Counted from the first letter of the stretch, positions 1-12,677 are shown. The stretch is DNA of 52,367 nucleotides from Antrodiella citrinella (GCA_004802725.1 SGPM01000189.1:1-52367), one strand, 5' to 3'. Program-made: numbers and translations. The notes: a model not told the origin generated them from the letters alone.

Positions 1-897
1 TGGCATTTGGGGTGCTGGCCTGGCGTGCAGATGATATGATGATGCCATCGCGAGCTCTGGCGTGACTCCCCGATGGGGTCACATGTCGTCGCTTCCATTC
101 GTTTTGGGCTTCCGGCGCTGGTTTTCGTTTCTTTGTTTTAACTTTATGGACTGTGGGGGTACTCTCTGCGGTCACTAGTAATATTTCGTCGTTCTGGTTT
201 TTCTTTGGTACGACCTTACGAACCCTCCGTTGCAATTTTGTATTACCAGACACTTCACCCACCCATTCGCATCCAGCTCTTCGTCGCCTTCTGGTTCCAT
301 CCATCCTGTCCGCTATTCTTATCGAGTGTCTGTGCACTCACCACGCCTCCACGCATCTCCCCCGCATAGATCCTCCTACCCACTTCTCTCTTTGGTGTCG
401 CCATTTGTCTTGGTTTTGGTTTCTTCGTTCTCTTGGTCTACGCGCGTCACATCACCTCTCGTCTCTCTACAACTTTGTCTCCGTCTCCATGCACCATCTT
501 CTTCTTCTTTCAATTCCTTCTCCCAACCATCGTCTCTCTTCTCTTTGCCTACAAGTCACAACGTCTCACCTGTGTACGTGCTCTGCTCTTCTCGTTTCAC
601 GTATCATACATTAGTAGTTTGTGCGTTATTACGTTCGCCTACGTTGTCCGGTATACAGTATAGTCTACGGGGTCGTAGAAATGGTACATAGTAGTTTTCT
701 CTTTACCTTCTGTTCAGTGTTCAAGGTGCAATTTGTCTTGAGCGCGTCCGCGCGATCGTCTTCGCATAGCTCTTGCAATTTTCAGCGAGTCGAGCCACCG
801 CGAACTTCGAAGTTCGCAAATGAGCACTGAGCGCTGAGCAGCCCGAGGCGAAAAGGTGAAGCAACAAAAATGGAAAAAAATGCACGTACAATGGTAA
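1..897. other. Gene-poor left edge, pyrimidine-rich
   Basis: No gene could be supported here. From about 230 to 620 the + strand is strongly C/T-rich, with many TCT, CTT and TTC runs. It stays open in two overlapping + frames, but both translations are Ser/Pro/Leu/His-rich low-complexity text with no domain, as expected for a pyrimidine-rich promoter or untranslated stretch. The - strand shows no sizeable open frame in the first 700 bases. A perfect 18-bp palindrome lies at 800-817, just downstream of the tRNA gene's 3' end. The stretch may be the UTR or promoter of a gene left of the window. Confidence 0.5.
800..817. repeat. 18-bp perfect palindrome
   Basis: The two 9-base halves (gcgaacttc and gaagttcgc) are exact reverse complements with no spacer. 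The palindrome sits about 80 bp past the 3' end of the tRNA-Gln gene, on the side where RNA polymerase III would terminate. It could be a protein-binding site or a short hairpin. No function can be assigned from sequence alone. Confidence 0.6.
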
Positions 898-1018
898 GGC
901 GCTACCAGGGATCGAACCTGGGTCTTGGGAAGTCACATACCACATACTTCATAGAATCATACCTCTATGCTGTCATGGTAATCAGAATCCCAAGTGATAA
1001 CCACTACACTATAGCGCC
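898..1018 (-). tRNA. tRNA-Gln(CUG) with intron
   Basis: Read on the - strand, the 7-bp acceptor stem (GGCGCTA with TAGCGCC), D arm, 5-bp anticodon stem (TGGGA with TCCCA) and T arm (CCAGG-TTCGATC-CCTGG) all pair. The anticodon is CTG, preceded by TT and followed by A, so it decodes CAG (Gln). A 50-nt intron (932-981) sits at the canonical place one base 3' of the anticodon. The exons are 982-1018 (37 nt) and 898-931 (34 nt), giving a mature length of 71 nt before CCA. The A box and B box (GGTTCGATCCC) are intact, so this looks functional. Confidence 0.93.
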
Positions 1019-1473
1019 GATGTTCAGCAGCGGGGTAAGGTTGGTTCCACCGTGCAGAAGGACCTGAACGGCGAGGGTCGAGGGTCGAGTGGTATGCTCT
1101 GCCTAGAAGGTATTATAATTGTGGGATGTGTTCAACAGCCCAGAGATTTTTTGCGAAGAAGGTGCTAGTTAGTTAGTTGTACGTGGGCTTGGGCCACTAA
1201 ATAGCTCCATGTCTAGACTCCTCCATGTCGACGTTGGCTGAGATCGCAGAGCCTAACGCTTCGTAGCGTAATGGGTTACCGCGCAAGAGGCCCCGAAATA
1301 TACAACTGACAGCAGCTCAACTCTACAGTGCTACCTGACGACAAGAATCAGTCCCTCTCAAAGGGGTGCGTGAAACGAGAAGCAGTCTATAGCACGGCGG
1401 AGTGCGGGCGCTTGACAACAAAAACGCGGATTGTGATTCGCTGGCAAAACTCTACTAAGTTGCAATGATAATG
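1019..1473. other. Intergenic, tRNA 5' side and RIP1 3' side
   Basis: This 455-bp stretch holds the upstream flank of the tRNA-Gln gene and the 3' untranslated region of RIP1. No open frame, RNA gene or repeat was seen in it. Confidence 0.5.
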
Positions 1474-2533
1474 TTAACCAATGATCAGCTTCTCGTCGCC
1501 TTCGGTGAAGTCGTATTGAGGAACCTCGAGGTTGAGCTATAGGAAGAGGATAATCAGTTGACTGTGATTCACGTGTTTTCGAGAGGACTTACAGGTGCGG
1601 GTCCCTTGCGGATACGTCCGGCTGGAGTGGACATTGAGTAAGGGAACACGGTGTAAAGCAGGAAACGACTTACATATGTCGTAGTGAGAACCGTGACAAG
1701 GGCAGAACCTGCAAATATTTCATGAGTACGCGTCGACTGAAGTGTTACGAAAGAACTCACCATCCTCCAAAGTCACCAGCCTCGCCAATTGGCACACAAC
1801 CCAAATGCGTGCAGACACCGAGCATGACTAGCCACTCAGGCTTCTTCGCCCGGCTCTCGTCGGACTCGGGATCTCTCAAGCTCTTCCAGTCCGTGCTCCT
1901 AGCCTCCTCGACTTCTGACTGGGTACGGTGACGGATGAAAACGGGCTTGCCGCGCCATTTGATGATGGCGTTCTTCCCCTCAGGAATGCTTGCCAGCTCG
2001 ACCTCGACCTTCGCCAGAGCGAGGACGTCGGCCGACGCGGACATGCTGGCGAGGAACTCGGTGACGGTGGACTTGGCGACGGAGGCGGAGAGGACGCCAA
2101 GGGAGCCGATCATGAAGTACGAGAGCGCCCGGTTGTTGTCGGACGACTTAGCCTGGTAGGGCTCGAAGTTGGGCACGTTAGGCGCGTCCTTGACGACCGC
2201 GGTGGTGTGCAGGAGACGGTGTTGGGTGACACCGCTCGTTTGCGCTGTACGTCGCGTTACTACCTACATCCAATACGAAAAAAGTGCACAGGTCGACGTA
2301 CCACCGGTAAACGACCTGGAGACGAGGCCCGACGAGGTGCTCAGAGAGACACTACCTGCAAACTTCGCAGGGAGGTCCGAACGAGGACCGACTGCACCAT
2401 GGTGCCCATGCCCGTGACCAGCGGGGCTTCGTACGGAAAGGTTGACCAATGGTGCGCTGGGGACGCCAGACGCGAGGGTGCGGACGGTGGGGGGTGCAGA
2501 TAAAGCTTTTCTGAAAGAGAGAGCGGTGGCCAT
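1474..2533 (-). CDS. RIP1: Rieske iron-sulfur subunit of complex III
   Basis: This is the ubiquinol-cytochrome c reductase Fe-S subunit. It passes electrons from ubiquinol to cytochrome c1 in the inner mitochondrial membrane. Five exons read cleanly: 2356-2533, 1761-2244, 1674-1708, 1593-1621 and 1474-1536. They join in frame to 789 nt, or 262 aa. The start at 2533 begins an Arg/Ser/Ala-rich mitochondrial presequence without early acidic residues. One membrane segment follows (around SYFMIGSLGVLSASVAKS). The cluster-binding loops are CTHLGC and CPCHGSHYD, and these Cys/His pairs ligate the 2Fe-2S centre. The C-terminus PQYDFTEGDEKLIIG is typical. A longer in-frame ATG-less extension exists upstream but is unneeded. 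The gene shares a 197-bp promoter region with URB1 on the other strand. Confidence 0.95.
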
Positions 2534-2730
2534 GGCAGGGAAGGAGAACGCCCTCAGCTCGGTGTCCACTGTGCAATGGTGGTGGGGGGAATTCAAAGTT
2601 GTTGGGCACAGGAAGCGCTCGTCATGCCCGGGTCCTTCCGCGACTGCTTAAAGATCTAATCTTATCTCCCTGATGCAAAAAGTTCACTACCACCACACGG
2701 TCTGCTACTCGACCTCGCCCTTTCTCCTAC

Positions 2731-5700
2731 ATGTCCGGGAAGAAAGACAACAAGACTGCGGGGCCTTCGAAACCGGTAGAGCGGAAGTTCAATCATGCCC
2801 GCGATATCAGTGTCGCCTTACAAGACCAAAATGAGGCCAACATGACCAAAAGTACGTCCGACGACCCATCTACTGTGTACAATGAACTAATGAGAGCCAG
2901 GTTTGACCGCCTTGCGGAATCAGCTAACTGTGAAGTACGAAGAACGCGTCTCGGTCACCGATGAACGGATACTATTGCTGCAAGGATGGCTTGCTTCCTC
3001 CCCCGGAGCTCGGGACGTCTTTGGTGTATGGGAACAGTGCAGCACGGTACGTCCTGTTCATTTCTCCGTGGTGCTCGCTTTCTTACTATCCTGACCGCGA
3101 ACAGAGACAGCAAACACTACAAGCCGCTATCGTCTCGCTCCTGTCAGCGATCGTAACACTGCTATCATCTCATTATTCGCTACAACCCTTGGCTGCACCC
3201 ATCGTGAATGCCCTCTTGTCTTCACAATGGCTACCAAAGTTGAACGGATACTTGTCCAGCACGCATCGTGACTTGATCCTTTTTGTGTTGAAGCTATTCA
3301 ACAGTCTGTCACTGTACGCTGGGGGACAGGAACGGAAGCTGCTGTTGGAGGCTTTTGCTTGGGAGTCGAAGGTGAGTTTGCTTTTTATGGGAGGATGGCT
3401 CGTGCTCACTTCATATGTTCATGTAGTCACTGACAAAACTCTTGAACATGAGACGGAGAGGTGGAGATGCCAGGAGCAATCTAGCTGTACCAGGTTCCTG
3501 GCTACGTTTTTTTGATTTAGTCGGGCCGACTGACGCATATTCTAGATATTCGTTCTCTGTTCATTCTGTTCATCCTCTCCCTCGTGGATCCATCGACGTC
3601 GTCAAGCGTCAAAGCAGCCTTTCTTGAGCAGCGACGCGAAATCTTCACAAGCACATTCAAAGGTCTACCAGAGGACTCTTACCCACTTGCACGGAAGATC
3701 TTGGAAGTGTGCTGGTCTGGTATATGGTTGGACCAGAAAATTAAGCGGTCGTGCAAAGTCGCTGTGTTCCAGGAATCTACAATCACGCAGGTCAGCGTGC
3801 TCACTCTGGTGTTGTGTGGAAACAGACTGAAGTCTCATTATGGAATCACAGATCACGAAACTCTATGAGCGTAAAGCATCGGAAGGACCTGACCCGGATG
3901 ATATTCCCGCCGACCTTGCGCACCACTTCCTATTAGCCGTCTGCACAAGTCCAGGAGTTGGCGTATGTTTCAGAGATCGAGGTTGGTATCCTCGGGAGAC
4001 CAGTGATACTGGCGCAGAGGTGTCTACCAAAAAGGCATCTGGTCTCGTGTACAACCGGATTCTCGGTAACGTATTGAACGGCTTGAAAATCAACGAAGAT
4101 TCCAGACAGCAAGAACTGGCATTGCGAATATTGAAAGCGTGTCCTGAACTTGTGGCAGGGTCCGTGTATTTGCATAAAGGAGTTACACGTATGACGCTGA
4201 ATGACTCAACAGATATTGGGCTGGTTCTTCGCTCACTCTGGAGCCGCGACTTTCGTCAAAGTGGATAGCAAACATCGCATTCCTTGGTTCAGTCATATCA
4301 CAACCAGTCCCGATCGCTACTTTCAAGCTTCCCACTGCTCAGGATCTATACAACCCATCGGCGCCGACTGTCACCGCAATCGTTGAGAATATCCTTCCCT
4401 CAGCTAACATCAAAGTTCACCTATCTCGGGGCCTTCAGTCTACCTCTGCCCTCGTACAACATTGCACTGCGCTCGCGCTCGCAAAATGTCTGACGAAGTA
4501 TCACTCGGTGATGCAAGCCTTCCAAACAATAGAGAACGCGTTAAACGAAGGCAGTGATGGTCGCTGGTCTGCACGGCGAACGGAACTCGAGCGAGAAGTC
4601 CGACGAAGAGTCCCGGAACTCCAAGTCGTACTGGCTTTTGCTCAACAGAAAGGCCAAGATATTCTGCAGGAACCAGATGCTGCTACTACAAGTGCGAAGG
4701 CCCCGATAGCGAACGCCTCCAAGAATGCTTTGTTGTTGGAATGTGCTCAGAGACTCCTCTGGTTGTACCATCAGCTACTTCCGAACCTTGTATCGGAGGC
4801 ACGATTTGATGTTGGGAAATTGCTGCAGACCACGTACGCCGCAGAGTCTGGGAGATCCAGCGAAGTGACTGCCGGAATAGACACTCTCCGTCATCTGCAC
4901 GTACTGCGACTCCTAGGATCTAGTGATCAATTTTCATGGTCTGCGAAGACTGGTGAGTTGCTTTCTCTGTGTCCCATGATGACACCAACTAGATATCCCC
5001 CAGGTCCTCACAGCAATTTCGGCACTCTGCTCAAATTCTACATCAGCACTCGCTCGTCCGCCATCCGTTCCGCCATCCAGTCTCTCTTAGAGCGCTCACT
5101 GTCCGGAAATCTGATGTTCCAACACGATGCCGACGAGGTCTCATTATGGCTGGAGTCCTTGACACGCACGCGAATCGACTCTACTAACGGACAGGCTTTG
5201 AAAGATGAAGATGCTCGTGCCATAATCTCCTTCTGGGACGATTGCGCGCAACGGTACATGAAGACTCCGTATCGCTATATTGAAGAACAGCGTAGCCTGT
5301 TATCGTCAACTGACATTGTGATGGGAGATAAGTCTCCTTCAACGGTCACGGACCATCCTGAGACGTGCCCTAGTCCGCTGCTAATGGTGTTTGTTGACCA
5401 AGTCTGCGCCAAGATGAACCCACAGAAAACCATCGACTCAGACATCTACCCTATATTCCGGTTCTTGCACCGTCTCTTCATTCGGCTCGCAAGCAAGGCG
5501 CCCTCTCTGTCGCTCTTGCGTCCCATTGTCGACTACTTCAAGTCAGGTTTGCAATTGGAGGAACGTCTGCTTTCGGAGGCGGCTCCAGCATTTACGATCG
5601 TGCAGGAAGTGCAAGCGCTTACCGTCGATCTTGCCAGGGTTGAGGAAGGCCCAGTCGCACAAAAACCAGCTGCCGAGTTCCTTGAGTTGACCAGTGAAGG

Positions 5701-8700
5701 AGAAGTGCACGGGTATGTTTGCCGACAGCCAAAACTTGAAACTATTCAGCTTAACACTCAAATCGCAGGTCCGACTTCCTGACATTGTTCTTGCAGGTCA
5801 AAGATGCCGTCACGGACAAAGCATGTCGCGATATTCTCGTCGAAGCTGTACTGCGGGAACCTGTCCGTGTACTCGCGCTCAAGCGGTCGCTGGCTCTGCT
5901 GAATCATAGGCTCGTTGCATGCTCCGATCATAATGAGATCTGGGGTGGCCTGCTGCTCTTGGTTTCAGCAATCGCGCAAGAAGTAAAACGTTTGCCGGCT
6001 GAACATGTACTTTCTGTGAAACTCCTCGTCCTGCAGATGTCCAGCTTCAAGGGATGCTCTTCATCTGTTCTGAACGAAGGAAGACGTCATGGTATGACTC
6101 AATCTCTATACTATTTCTTATTTCTCTATGCAGCATCTCATTGTCTCATAGATCTGGTCACTTTGCTGCATCAGCTACTGGACGAGCATGATGAGACCGA
6201 CAGGAACCTCATTGTGGAACACGTTTCCTACTGGTTCCAACTTGTGGCGAACAACGGGATCACAGGAGACGAGGTGCGACATCATTCGAATATTTGCTGG
6301 TGATTGAGAACTGACAACATAATTAGGGTGAGACTGCCTTGCTATGGATGCGATACATGAGCACATCCCAAATATGGACCTTCATTGACCTTGCAAGCTC
6401 TGGAGAGCTGCTCTCCAACGAGTCACCGCTCGAAGCCGTGGTCGACCTACTCCTCTCCAGATTGCCCGAAGCCCTCCGCCAGTCAGATGCAATGCAACAC
6501 CCACAACGCTTGGAACAGCTTGTTCGCCTGCAATCCATCCTGCCAAACTCAAACGCACTGGAACCCATACTCGCACTTGCGATCAACGCTCAAATCCCAC
6601 CCATATACCCGACCGGTCTCGAGCATTCCTCTACTGAAACCAGCATTACAGTTGCTCTTGCCCTTAGCAGGCAACAAAATCGCCGTCGCGCAAAACAAAG
6701 CAGAAACGACCTTAACATCTCCCAGTTCTTGTCTGCCGCGTCTTGGACGAGTCATACTAGGCAGATCGTCGTGGACCTTCTTTACGTCCAGCCAACGACT
6801 AGGCCGCAGGTCCTGTTGTGGGTAAGGGAAAACGTCGGAACGTGTTCGGTGGATAACCTCGCGGCGATCGTCCTGGCTCTAGTGGACTCTGCTTCGGCCC
6901 CTGAAGATCTCGTACGTGAGGACAAGACATATATGATCACGGCGAGCTCTCGGATAGTCAAATCGATCAAGAAGCGCGACAATGCAGCAAAGTCCGTTCA
7001 AGAGGAGCGTCGTGCATTTGTCAACTAGTCAGGAACATCTCGTCCCTGCGTCAAGGTATCCTCGACGTGGTATCAGCGGAGTGTCGGTCCTTGAAGTCAA
7101 GTGCTATTACTTTGGAGCTTCTGGACATCACGAGCACTCTGCATTCGGCATGTGGCGAAGATGCGAATAAGCTCGTCCAAGGCATCTTGGACCACGCATG
7201 GACATGGGCTGTGGACACTCTTTCGTCGCAAAATACTATCAGCATCGACGAATACGAATACAAGACATTGGAACTCCTGAGTGAGTCTTCAATGTGTTCT
7301 GACGAGGAACAATTCTGACCATACCCATAGCGACCCTATTCCACAAATCCGCGAACTTGAAGTCACATTTGGTCGAGCCCGTGATAGCTGTCGCGGTGCA
7401 AAACCATTTGACGGACGCGAAAGTTCTCGACTTCGTTCGAGAAATCGTCAAGACTGCCGCTCTGAAGGTCAATCTCCTTGTATCCTTAAATCTACATGCC
7501 TCTGATTGTGCTTTTAGCCTGCTACCATCAACAAACAACTCCAAACCGTAGTCCAGCATGAGAGGCTATATGAACTTTGCGGTTCAACCGTAGTCCAGCA
7601 TGAGAGGCTATATGAACTTTGCGGTTCAAACAGTCGGCCCGAGCTCAGATTGAGCATCATCAACCTCCTGCACGTTCTGTTCCACCTTCATCCAACCAAC
7701 ACTTGTCAGCCATCTCATATCGGTCCACTGGTCTCTCTGTACGGAGGAACACTTTCAGCATTCGATGTCCGATTGTTGTCTATCTTACAATTGTACGAGA
7801 CGACGCGTAAGACTTCCTCCGCCTCGTGGCTGAAATCGCGTGGCGGCTCGTTTGAGACAGCTCAAGCTCTGACCGCGATCCAGGTCCTGGACCCGAACAT
7901 CGTCTTCCGCACATGCGCGAACTACCCGCAATGGAGGCGGCTCTCGTTAGAGAACGAGGGTGCAGTGGCAGACGATACGTTGTACGACCCGGTGTATGTG
8001 ATTTTGCTCGTAGCGCAGTTGCTCGCAGAACAGGGGACGTATCCTGCGTTGGTTTGGGTGCAGGTGTTCAGGACGAACGTCGTCTCGCTCTTGATACGCG
8101 CGCTCTCGTCGACGGATGGAGCCATCCGAGAGGTCGCGCTCGTGCAGATCACGGGTATCTACTGGTGTATCCAGGTATGTGCCCATCGTGACGAGAAACA
8201 TCCTCTGTCTGGTTACTGACATCTATGGCTTGTAGGAAACAGACATGGTCGAAAACCCACACGTCCTGCACATCCTCAACCTCCTCAAAGACCTCTACCC
8301 ACCCTCCCCTCCCCTGTCCTCCACGCCACCAATCCGCCTCCCCGCCTACACAACCCTGCATCTCTCGCATTCCCTCCGCGCACTCTTCTACCCCTCCCAA
8401 TTCACGTACCCGCTCACCGCGCGGCACCTCCTGCAGCGCCCCGCGTTGGACGTCACGGACGTCCCGATGCTCTACGCGACGCTATACAGCGCCGAAGAGG
8501 GGTGGAAGAGGGAGCGGGCGTGGATGGTGCGGTTCTTGGGCGACGGAATGGTCGGGAGGAGGGAGTGGGGAGTGTTGAGGCGGAGGCATACGTGGGACCT
8601 TGTGGCGAGTGGGTTCCAGGGGACGGGGGATAGAGCCTTTAGGCAGGGTGCGCTCAAGGTATGTTTTTAATTTCATCTATGAGTGGTCGTTCGGAGTCGC

Positions 8701-9458
8701 TGATCATAGGTGTTGTGTGTGTTTAGCTGTTGGCGAATATCACCAGCAAGCCCTTCACGATCACGCAACTTGTACTCAAGTCTTCTCTCCTGGCCTGGCT
8801 GGAAGTCCAGCTCGAGGACCTCAAACTGGGTGAAGAGCTCGCGTGGCTGAAAGTCATCGAGAACCTCATCGTGCTCTCTGACACCGGGAAACTAGACGCA
8901 GCGACCAACGGAGAGTGGAAGATGACGTTGGGGCGGTGTGTGTTGGCTATCTTGAAACAAGCCGGTAAGTCTTCGTACACCTTCAGCACTCAATTTGAAG
9001 GATATTGACATGGGGTTCTTTTTGCAGCTACAACGATCGACATCCTATACCGAGCCCTCCAAGTTCTCCTCCGCCTCACCCTCCTGCACCCCACAAACCC
9101 CCAACTCCCCACGCTCATATCCACATCTTTCACGCACCTCGAATCCCTCGAAACGGCCCTCCCCTCTACAATCCTCAAACCCGCAACACCGCCGTCTGTA
9201 CCCCCTCATCTGGGGCAAAACCTCTTCCGCCCATCGAACCCGAACGACGACACGACGCACGCGACGTGGTGGTACGGCCAGTGCGTCGAGACGCTCTGGA
9301 GGGTGGCCGTCGCGCTGCCTGAGCCGGTGGAGCGGTGGGATGACTTGACGACGAAGCTGCTCATCTTGCGAGCGTATGCCGGTCCGGGACCGGAGGGGAG
9401 TGTGATCGGGGAGTGGGCGCGTAGGGAAGTGGTGAGGAACTTAGCGGCGCGATCGTGA
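2731..9458 (+). CDS. URB1: URB1/Npa1 60S ribosome biogenesis factor
   Basis: This is a very large nucleolar protein of roughly 2,000 aa. It acts in early pre-60S particles and 27S rRNA processing. The start MSGKKDNKTAG is followed by an intron at 2852-2900; others lie at 3047-3104 and about 3376-3427, with many more to the last exon ending in a TGA at 9456-9458. The N-terminal Npa1 region has helical repeats with the fungal signature segments LTALRNQLTVKYEE, KILEVCWSGIW, FRDRGWYPRE and SKWIANIAFLGSVISQPVP. The middle has HVLRLLGSSDQFSW and TPYRYIEEQ, typical of URB1. The C-terminal NopRA1-like region is helical. A 42-bp in-frame tandem duplication lies at 7546-7629. The exon count is approximate; the family call is strong. 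Confidence 0.88.
7546..7629 (+). repeat. 42-bp direct tandem duplication inside URB1
   Basis: Two adjacent copies with a 42-base period (7546-7587 and 7588-7629) differ only at the edges. Because 42 is 14 codons, the exon stays open and encodes the 14-residue unit VVQHERLYELCGST twice, the second ending in N instead of T. The near identity indicates a recent slip or unequal exchange, or an assembly error. Confidence 0.9.
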
Positions 9459-9702
9459 GCAATTCAGACGTGTGCTTGTTTCGTAGGTGTTCGTGTTCGT
9501 GTCGTAAAACCGTGATGTATGTACATAGAATGTTCGTACTACTAACTACTGGATGTGATAACCCCCAAAAGAAAGAATGTGAGTAACTGGTGTACAATTA
9601 TAAATGTAGATGCAAAGTAAGATGCGAAGATATAGCGAGATCGTGAAGAGCGTGATAAGTACACAATAATCTATCTATGAGATGAAGAAAGTGAAGAATC
9701 CG

Positions 9703-11306
9703 TCATGAAGAGGACTCGCGCATGAGATGGGATGCCAAGCAGGACAGCACACGTTGTTTGGGGTATTTGGGAGCAGCGGGTAGGTTGTAGCTCTTGATTA
9801 ATCGGCGTACGACGTTAGGATCTGAGGGAACGGCGAGTTTAGCACTGAGAAGGGAATCGATAGCAGACTGGACGTACAATCAGTGATTATGCCGTCCACC
9901 CGAAGTTTCAGCAACTCTTCTGCGACGTTCATACGGTTCACCTGAACCATGTTAGTCAGAATCGGCTACCTTAAAGCACATGATAGGACATACCGTCCAT
10001 GGCTTGACCAAAAGACCAAGTCTATGTGCCTCAACCACCATCTCCGTGGTCGTGAAAGGTAGGTATCCATCAACTGCAGGGTCTATCGACTTTCCAGTTG
10101 TTGCAGCCGGCGAGAGGATCTGAGCGCCGATATGATACACAGCTTGGGCGATCTGCTCGGAGGTGGTGGGACCGGGAAATGCGTCGAGACGAAGACCAGC
10201 TAACCATGGCGAGGTCTTGTTATCTGGTCTCGTGGCTGTCTCGCTAGAAAGAGAGCAGAAAATAAGCTTTTGGTATCGGTGCAATATTCCCACGAGAAAA
10301 CGTACTCGTCAATCAAAGCTGAAGTTACCACGTCTGAATGACGCTCCTTCATGGCGACTATCGTCCTCCAATCGAAACTTTGATACTGCAGAAGAATGTG
10401 AGAAACGACACCATTCCACAAGAAATAAGACATACTGTGATGGAAGAATAATAGGGACTCGCAGCGAACACTTCATACTGCTTGGTCACGAAATCTTCCA
10501 CACTACGCGTTTGGTTGGGGTACTCAGCATTGATCTTGGACTCAATATTCCACAGGATCTGGTGTGATGGGTCTGCACACGAAGCAAAGTCAAACACCTC
10601 CTGCATTGTAGATATCCTCGTGCCAGGGTAAGTCATTTGCAGGGCTAATTAACATCAACATCAACTTCACGGGCTGCCATATGAGCTACGAGGACTCACG
10701 ATATTTCTGCTGACGCTTAGAACCACAATCGATGGTCTTGATCTGAGCAAGAGTGAGGTTCGCAACGAACTTCCCGACGTAGGGAAAGTCGGGATCGTCT
10801 GGGAACTATCGGAGAAACTGTGAGTGTCATGGCGCTTAAGGTGCAGAGACCAGACGTACAACGGGCACAGTATCGATGCACTTCTCGTGGGTAATCTCCT
10901 CGTCATGCCATACGACGACAACACCATCCTACAAAGGGGTGAGACAGTGTACAAGTTGAAATTTCGAGGTAAGAACATACCCTGGTGATACCGTTGTCGA
11001 GTTCAAGGGTGGTAGCGCCGTCGATCAACCCCCTGGTAAACGGTCAATGGACAAAGCGAGTTGTGTCCACGAAGTAGTTACCATGCAAAGCTTGGTAACG
11101 TGTTCTCGATGGTATTTCCTCTGCCTCCTCGATGTCCCTGGAAGAGACTAGGTGTGAGGTGACTGACTGGCAGTGACAGCACAGGAGGTGTGTACCTGGA
11201 CATCGTAGAAACGCGACTGGGGTATCCAGCGTGCCAGACGCTCCTGAGCTGGTAACGCGACGAGCAGCAAGGCCTGGTTGGCCAGGAAGGTCAACTGGGG
11301 TAACAT
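9703..11306 (-). CDS. Secreted glycerophosphodiester phosphodiesterase
   Basis: This GDPD-family enzyme hydrolyses glycerophosphodiesters to an alcohol and glycerol 3-phosphate. The first exon (11196-11306, 37 codons) carries a hydrophobic signal-like core (LTFLANQALLLVALPA), so export is likely. The second exon opens at 11137 with the catalytic motif GHRGGRGNTIENT. Then come LELDN, and DGVVVVWHDEEI with the second catalytic His. Together these give the two His and the Glu/Asp metal ligands of the TIM-barrel family. Near the C-terminus VDGIITDYP is the usual closing GDPD motif. The protein ends in SCLASHLMRESSS with a TGA at 9703-9705. Several short introns interrupt it. The similarity is to bacterial GlpQ-like extracellular enzymes rather than the SPX-containing cytosolic Gde1 type. 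The 3' end converges with URB1, 244 bp away. Confidence 0.88.
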
Positions 11307-11983
11307 GGCGGAGGTGATAGCAAGTAGGGGTCAGGAGGAGGAGAAGAATGCGGGGGAAGGTGAACGGGGATAAAATACCTGTCTGAACGGACGGAGCAAC
11401 ATCGCAGATGGCGTACACGGCTGACGCGAGAGATATTGGCGAGTAACTGAGAGTCGACAATCGCGCGTTCACGGATCTCTCGACACTCGTTTAAAAATCA
11501 AAAATGCGAACGTTTCATCCATTCACGAACGTGGATTCCTTTTACGGCCATTTCATTCCCCCTTTAGGAAGTCCTGCGCACCGGACAATTACGGAACGCG
11601 ATGCTCACGGGCGCTTCATATCTGAACAACGTCTCTCAACTGTGGCGAACGTGCGAGATGCAACCGTTAGCCTCTGCGCTGATCAGCCTTCGCATCTATA
11701 CACGGACAGCAGAACGTTATCACAGTCGCCTCTCGGCCAGATGCTCCACGTAAGATGAATACCGCTTTCGCGCGACTGCCACAGAATCTCCTGGGGATCG
11801 GCCTAATGTACACGTCCAAGCTTCCACGCTCGAGACGCCTTCAAACATCCTCAGCGTCATGAGAATAGCCTCAAGCGAGTAGAGGGAATGAATTCCGGGC
11901 GAGAGCGTTTCATACATGACAGGTAAACAATGGCGGGGATCAAGGAAGTTACCTACTGACCAGACGACTTGGCGAGGAAAAGG
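11307..11983. other. Intergenic, GDPD promoter and COX19 3' side
   Basis: The stretch lies between the start of the phosphodiesterase gene and the end of COX19. A + strand open frame of 84 codons (11504-11758) ends at a plausible GTAAGA donor, but no convincing downstream exon or known motif follows. It is left uncalled. Nothing else was recognised. Confidence 0.45.
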
Positions 11984-12463
11984 TCATGATTTCGGAGGGC
12001 CGTCACTCGCTTTAGTTGACTGGCCAGTATGCTCCGTTCCTTTGTCGCCAGGCAGGTTAGCAAGACCAAGATTCTTCCACTCATCTCGGTCCATCAACCC
12101 ACTGGATCATATCCGCGTCAGTCACTCGTGAACAGCGGCACACGACAAGCCACGTACCGTGCCATCCGACAGTCCAGATACTCTCTATTCAGATGCCTAC
12201 ACGCAGACGAGGTATTCTTACTCTTGCGTAGACAGTTGAGATAGTCTTTCATGAATTCTTTGCATTCGCCTGGAATAGACGGGGGATGAGTTCCGGTCGC
12301 AGCGCATGTGTTGGGGTGCGTACCTTCATGATCGAGTGGGAATGAACCACGGTCCTACAACTCAGAATTGAGTTTGCCATCCGTACGAGAAAATGACACG
12401 AGGACACACAGGGGGCAGCACGGAAAATCCTTGAGATATAGACGGTGGTCGGCCGAAAGACAT
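11984..12463 (-). CDS. COX19: COX19 cytochrome c oxidase assembly protein
   Basis: This is a small twin-CX9C protein of the mitochondrial intermembrane space and cytosol, needed for copper delivery to and assembly of cytochrome oxidase. Four exons join in frame: 12410-12463, 12324-12354, 12158-12269 and 11984-12101, totalling 315 nt or 104 aa. After MSFGRPPS comes the family signature DRGSFPLDHEGEC. The first Cys pair is C-KEFMKDYLN-C and the second is C-RHLNREYLD-C, each with exactly nine residues between. The GLMDRDEWKNLGL segment that follows is characteristic of COX19. The tail is hydrophilic. Import would be through Mia40 disulfide relay, so no presequence is expected and none is seen. 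Confidence 0.95.
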
Positions 12464-12677
12464 GGTGGTTGCAGAATAAGAATGTGCCTCTCGGCATACG
12501 CCGAGACAGTTCGCGTGCTGGAGGGGTCCAACAAGCTACAACAACAATTCGGAATTCAGCTATTTAGGCATCCGGGATTGGAGGAAGGCTATTCGGAATT
12601 CAACGTAGGTATGTGTATAAGAACGACCATCAGGACAACTATACGCGTTGTACCATCATGTCTGAACGCCCACGTCC

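Noticed and set aside
153..691. Two overlapping + strand open frames of 153 codons
   Set aside because: Both are read from a C/T-rich tract; the translations are Ser/Pro/Leu-rich with no domain, and openness follows from composition.
11504..11917. Small + strand candidate gene (84 codons to a GTAAGA donor)
   Set aside because: The only nearby acceptor gives a 35-nt intron, too short for this genome's pattern, and no motif is recognisable.
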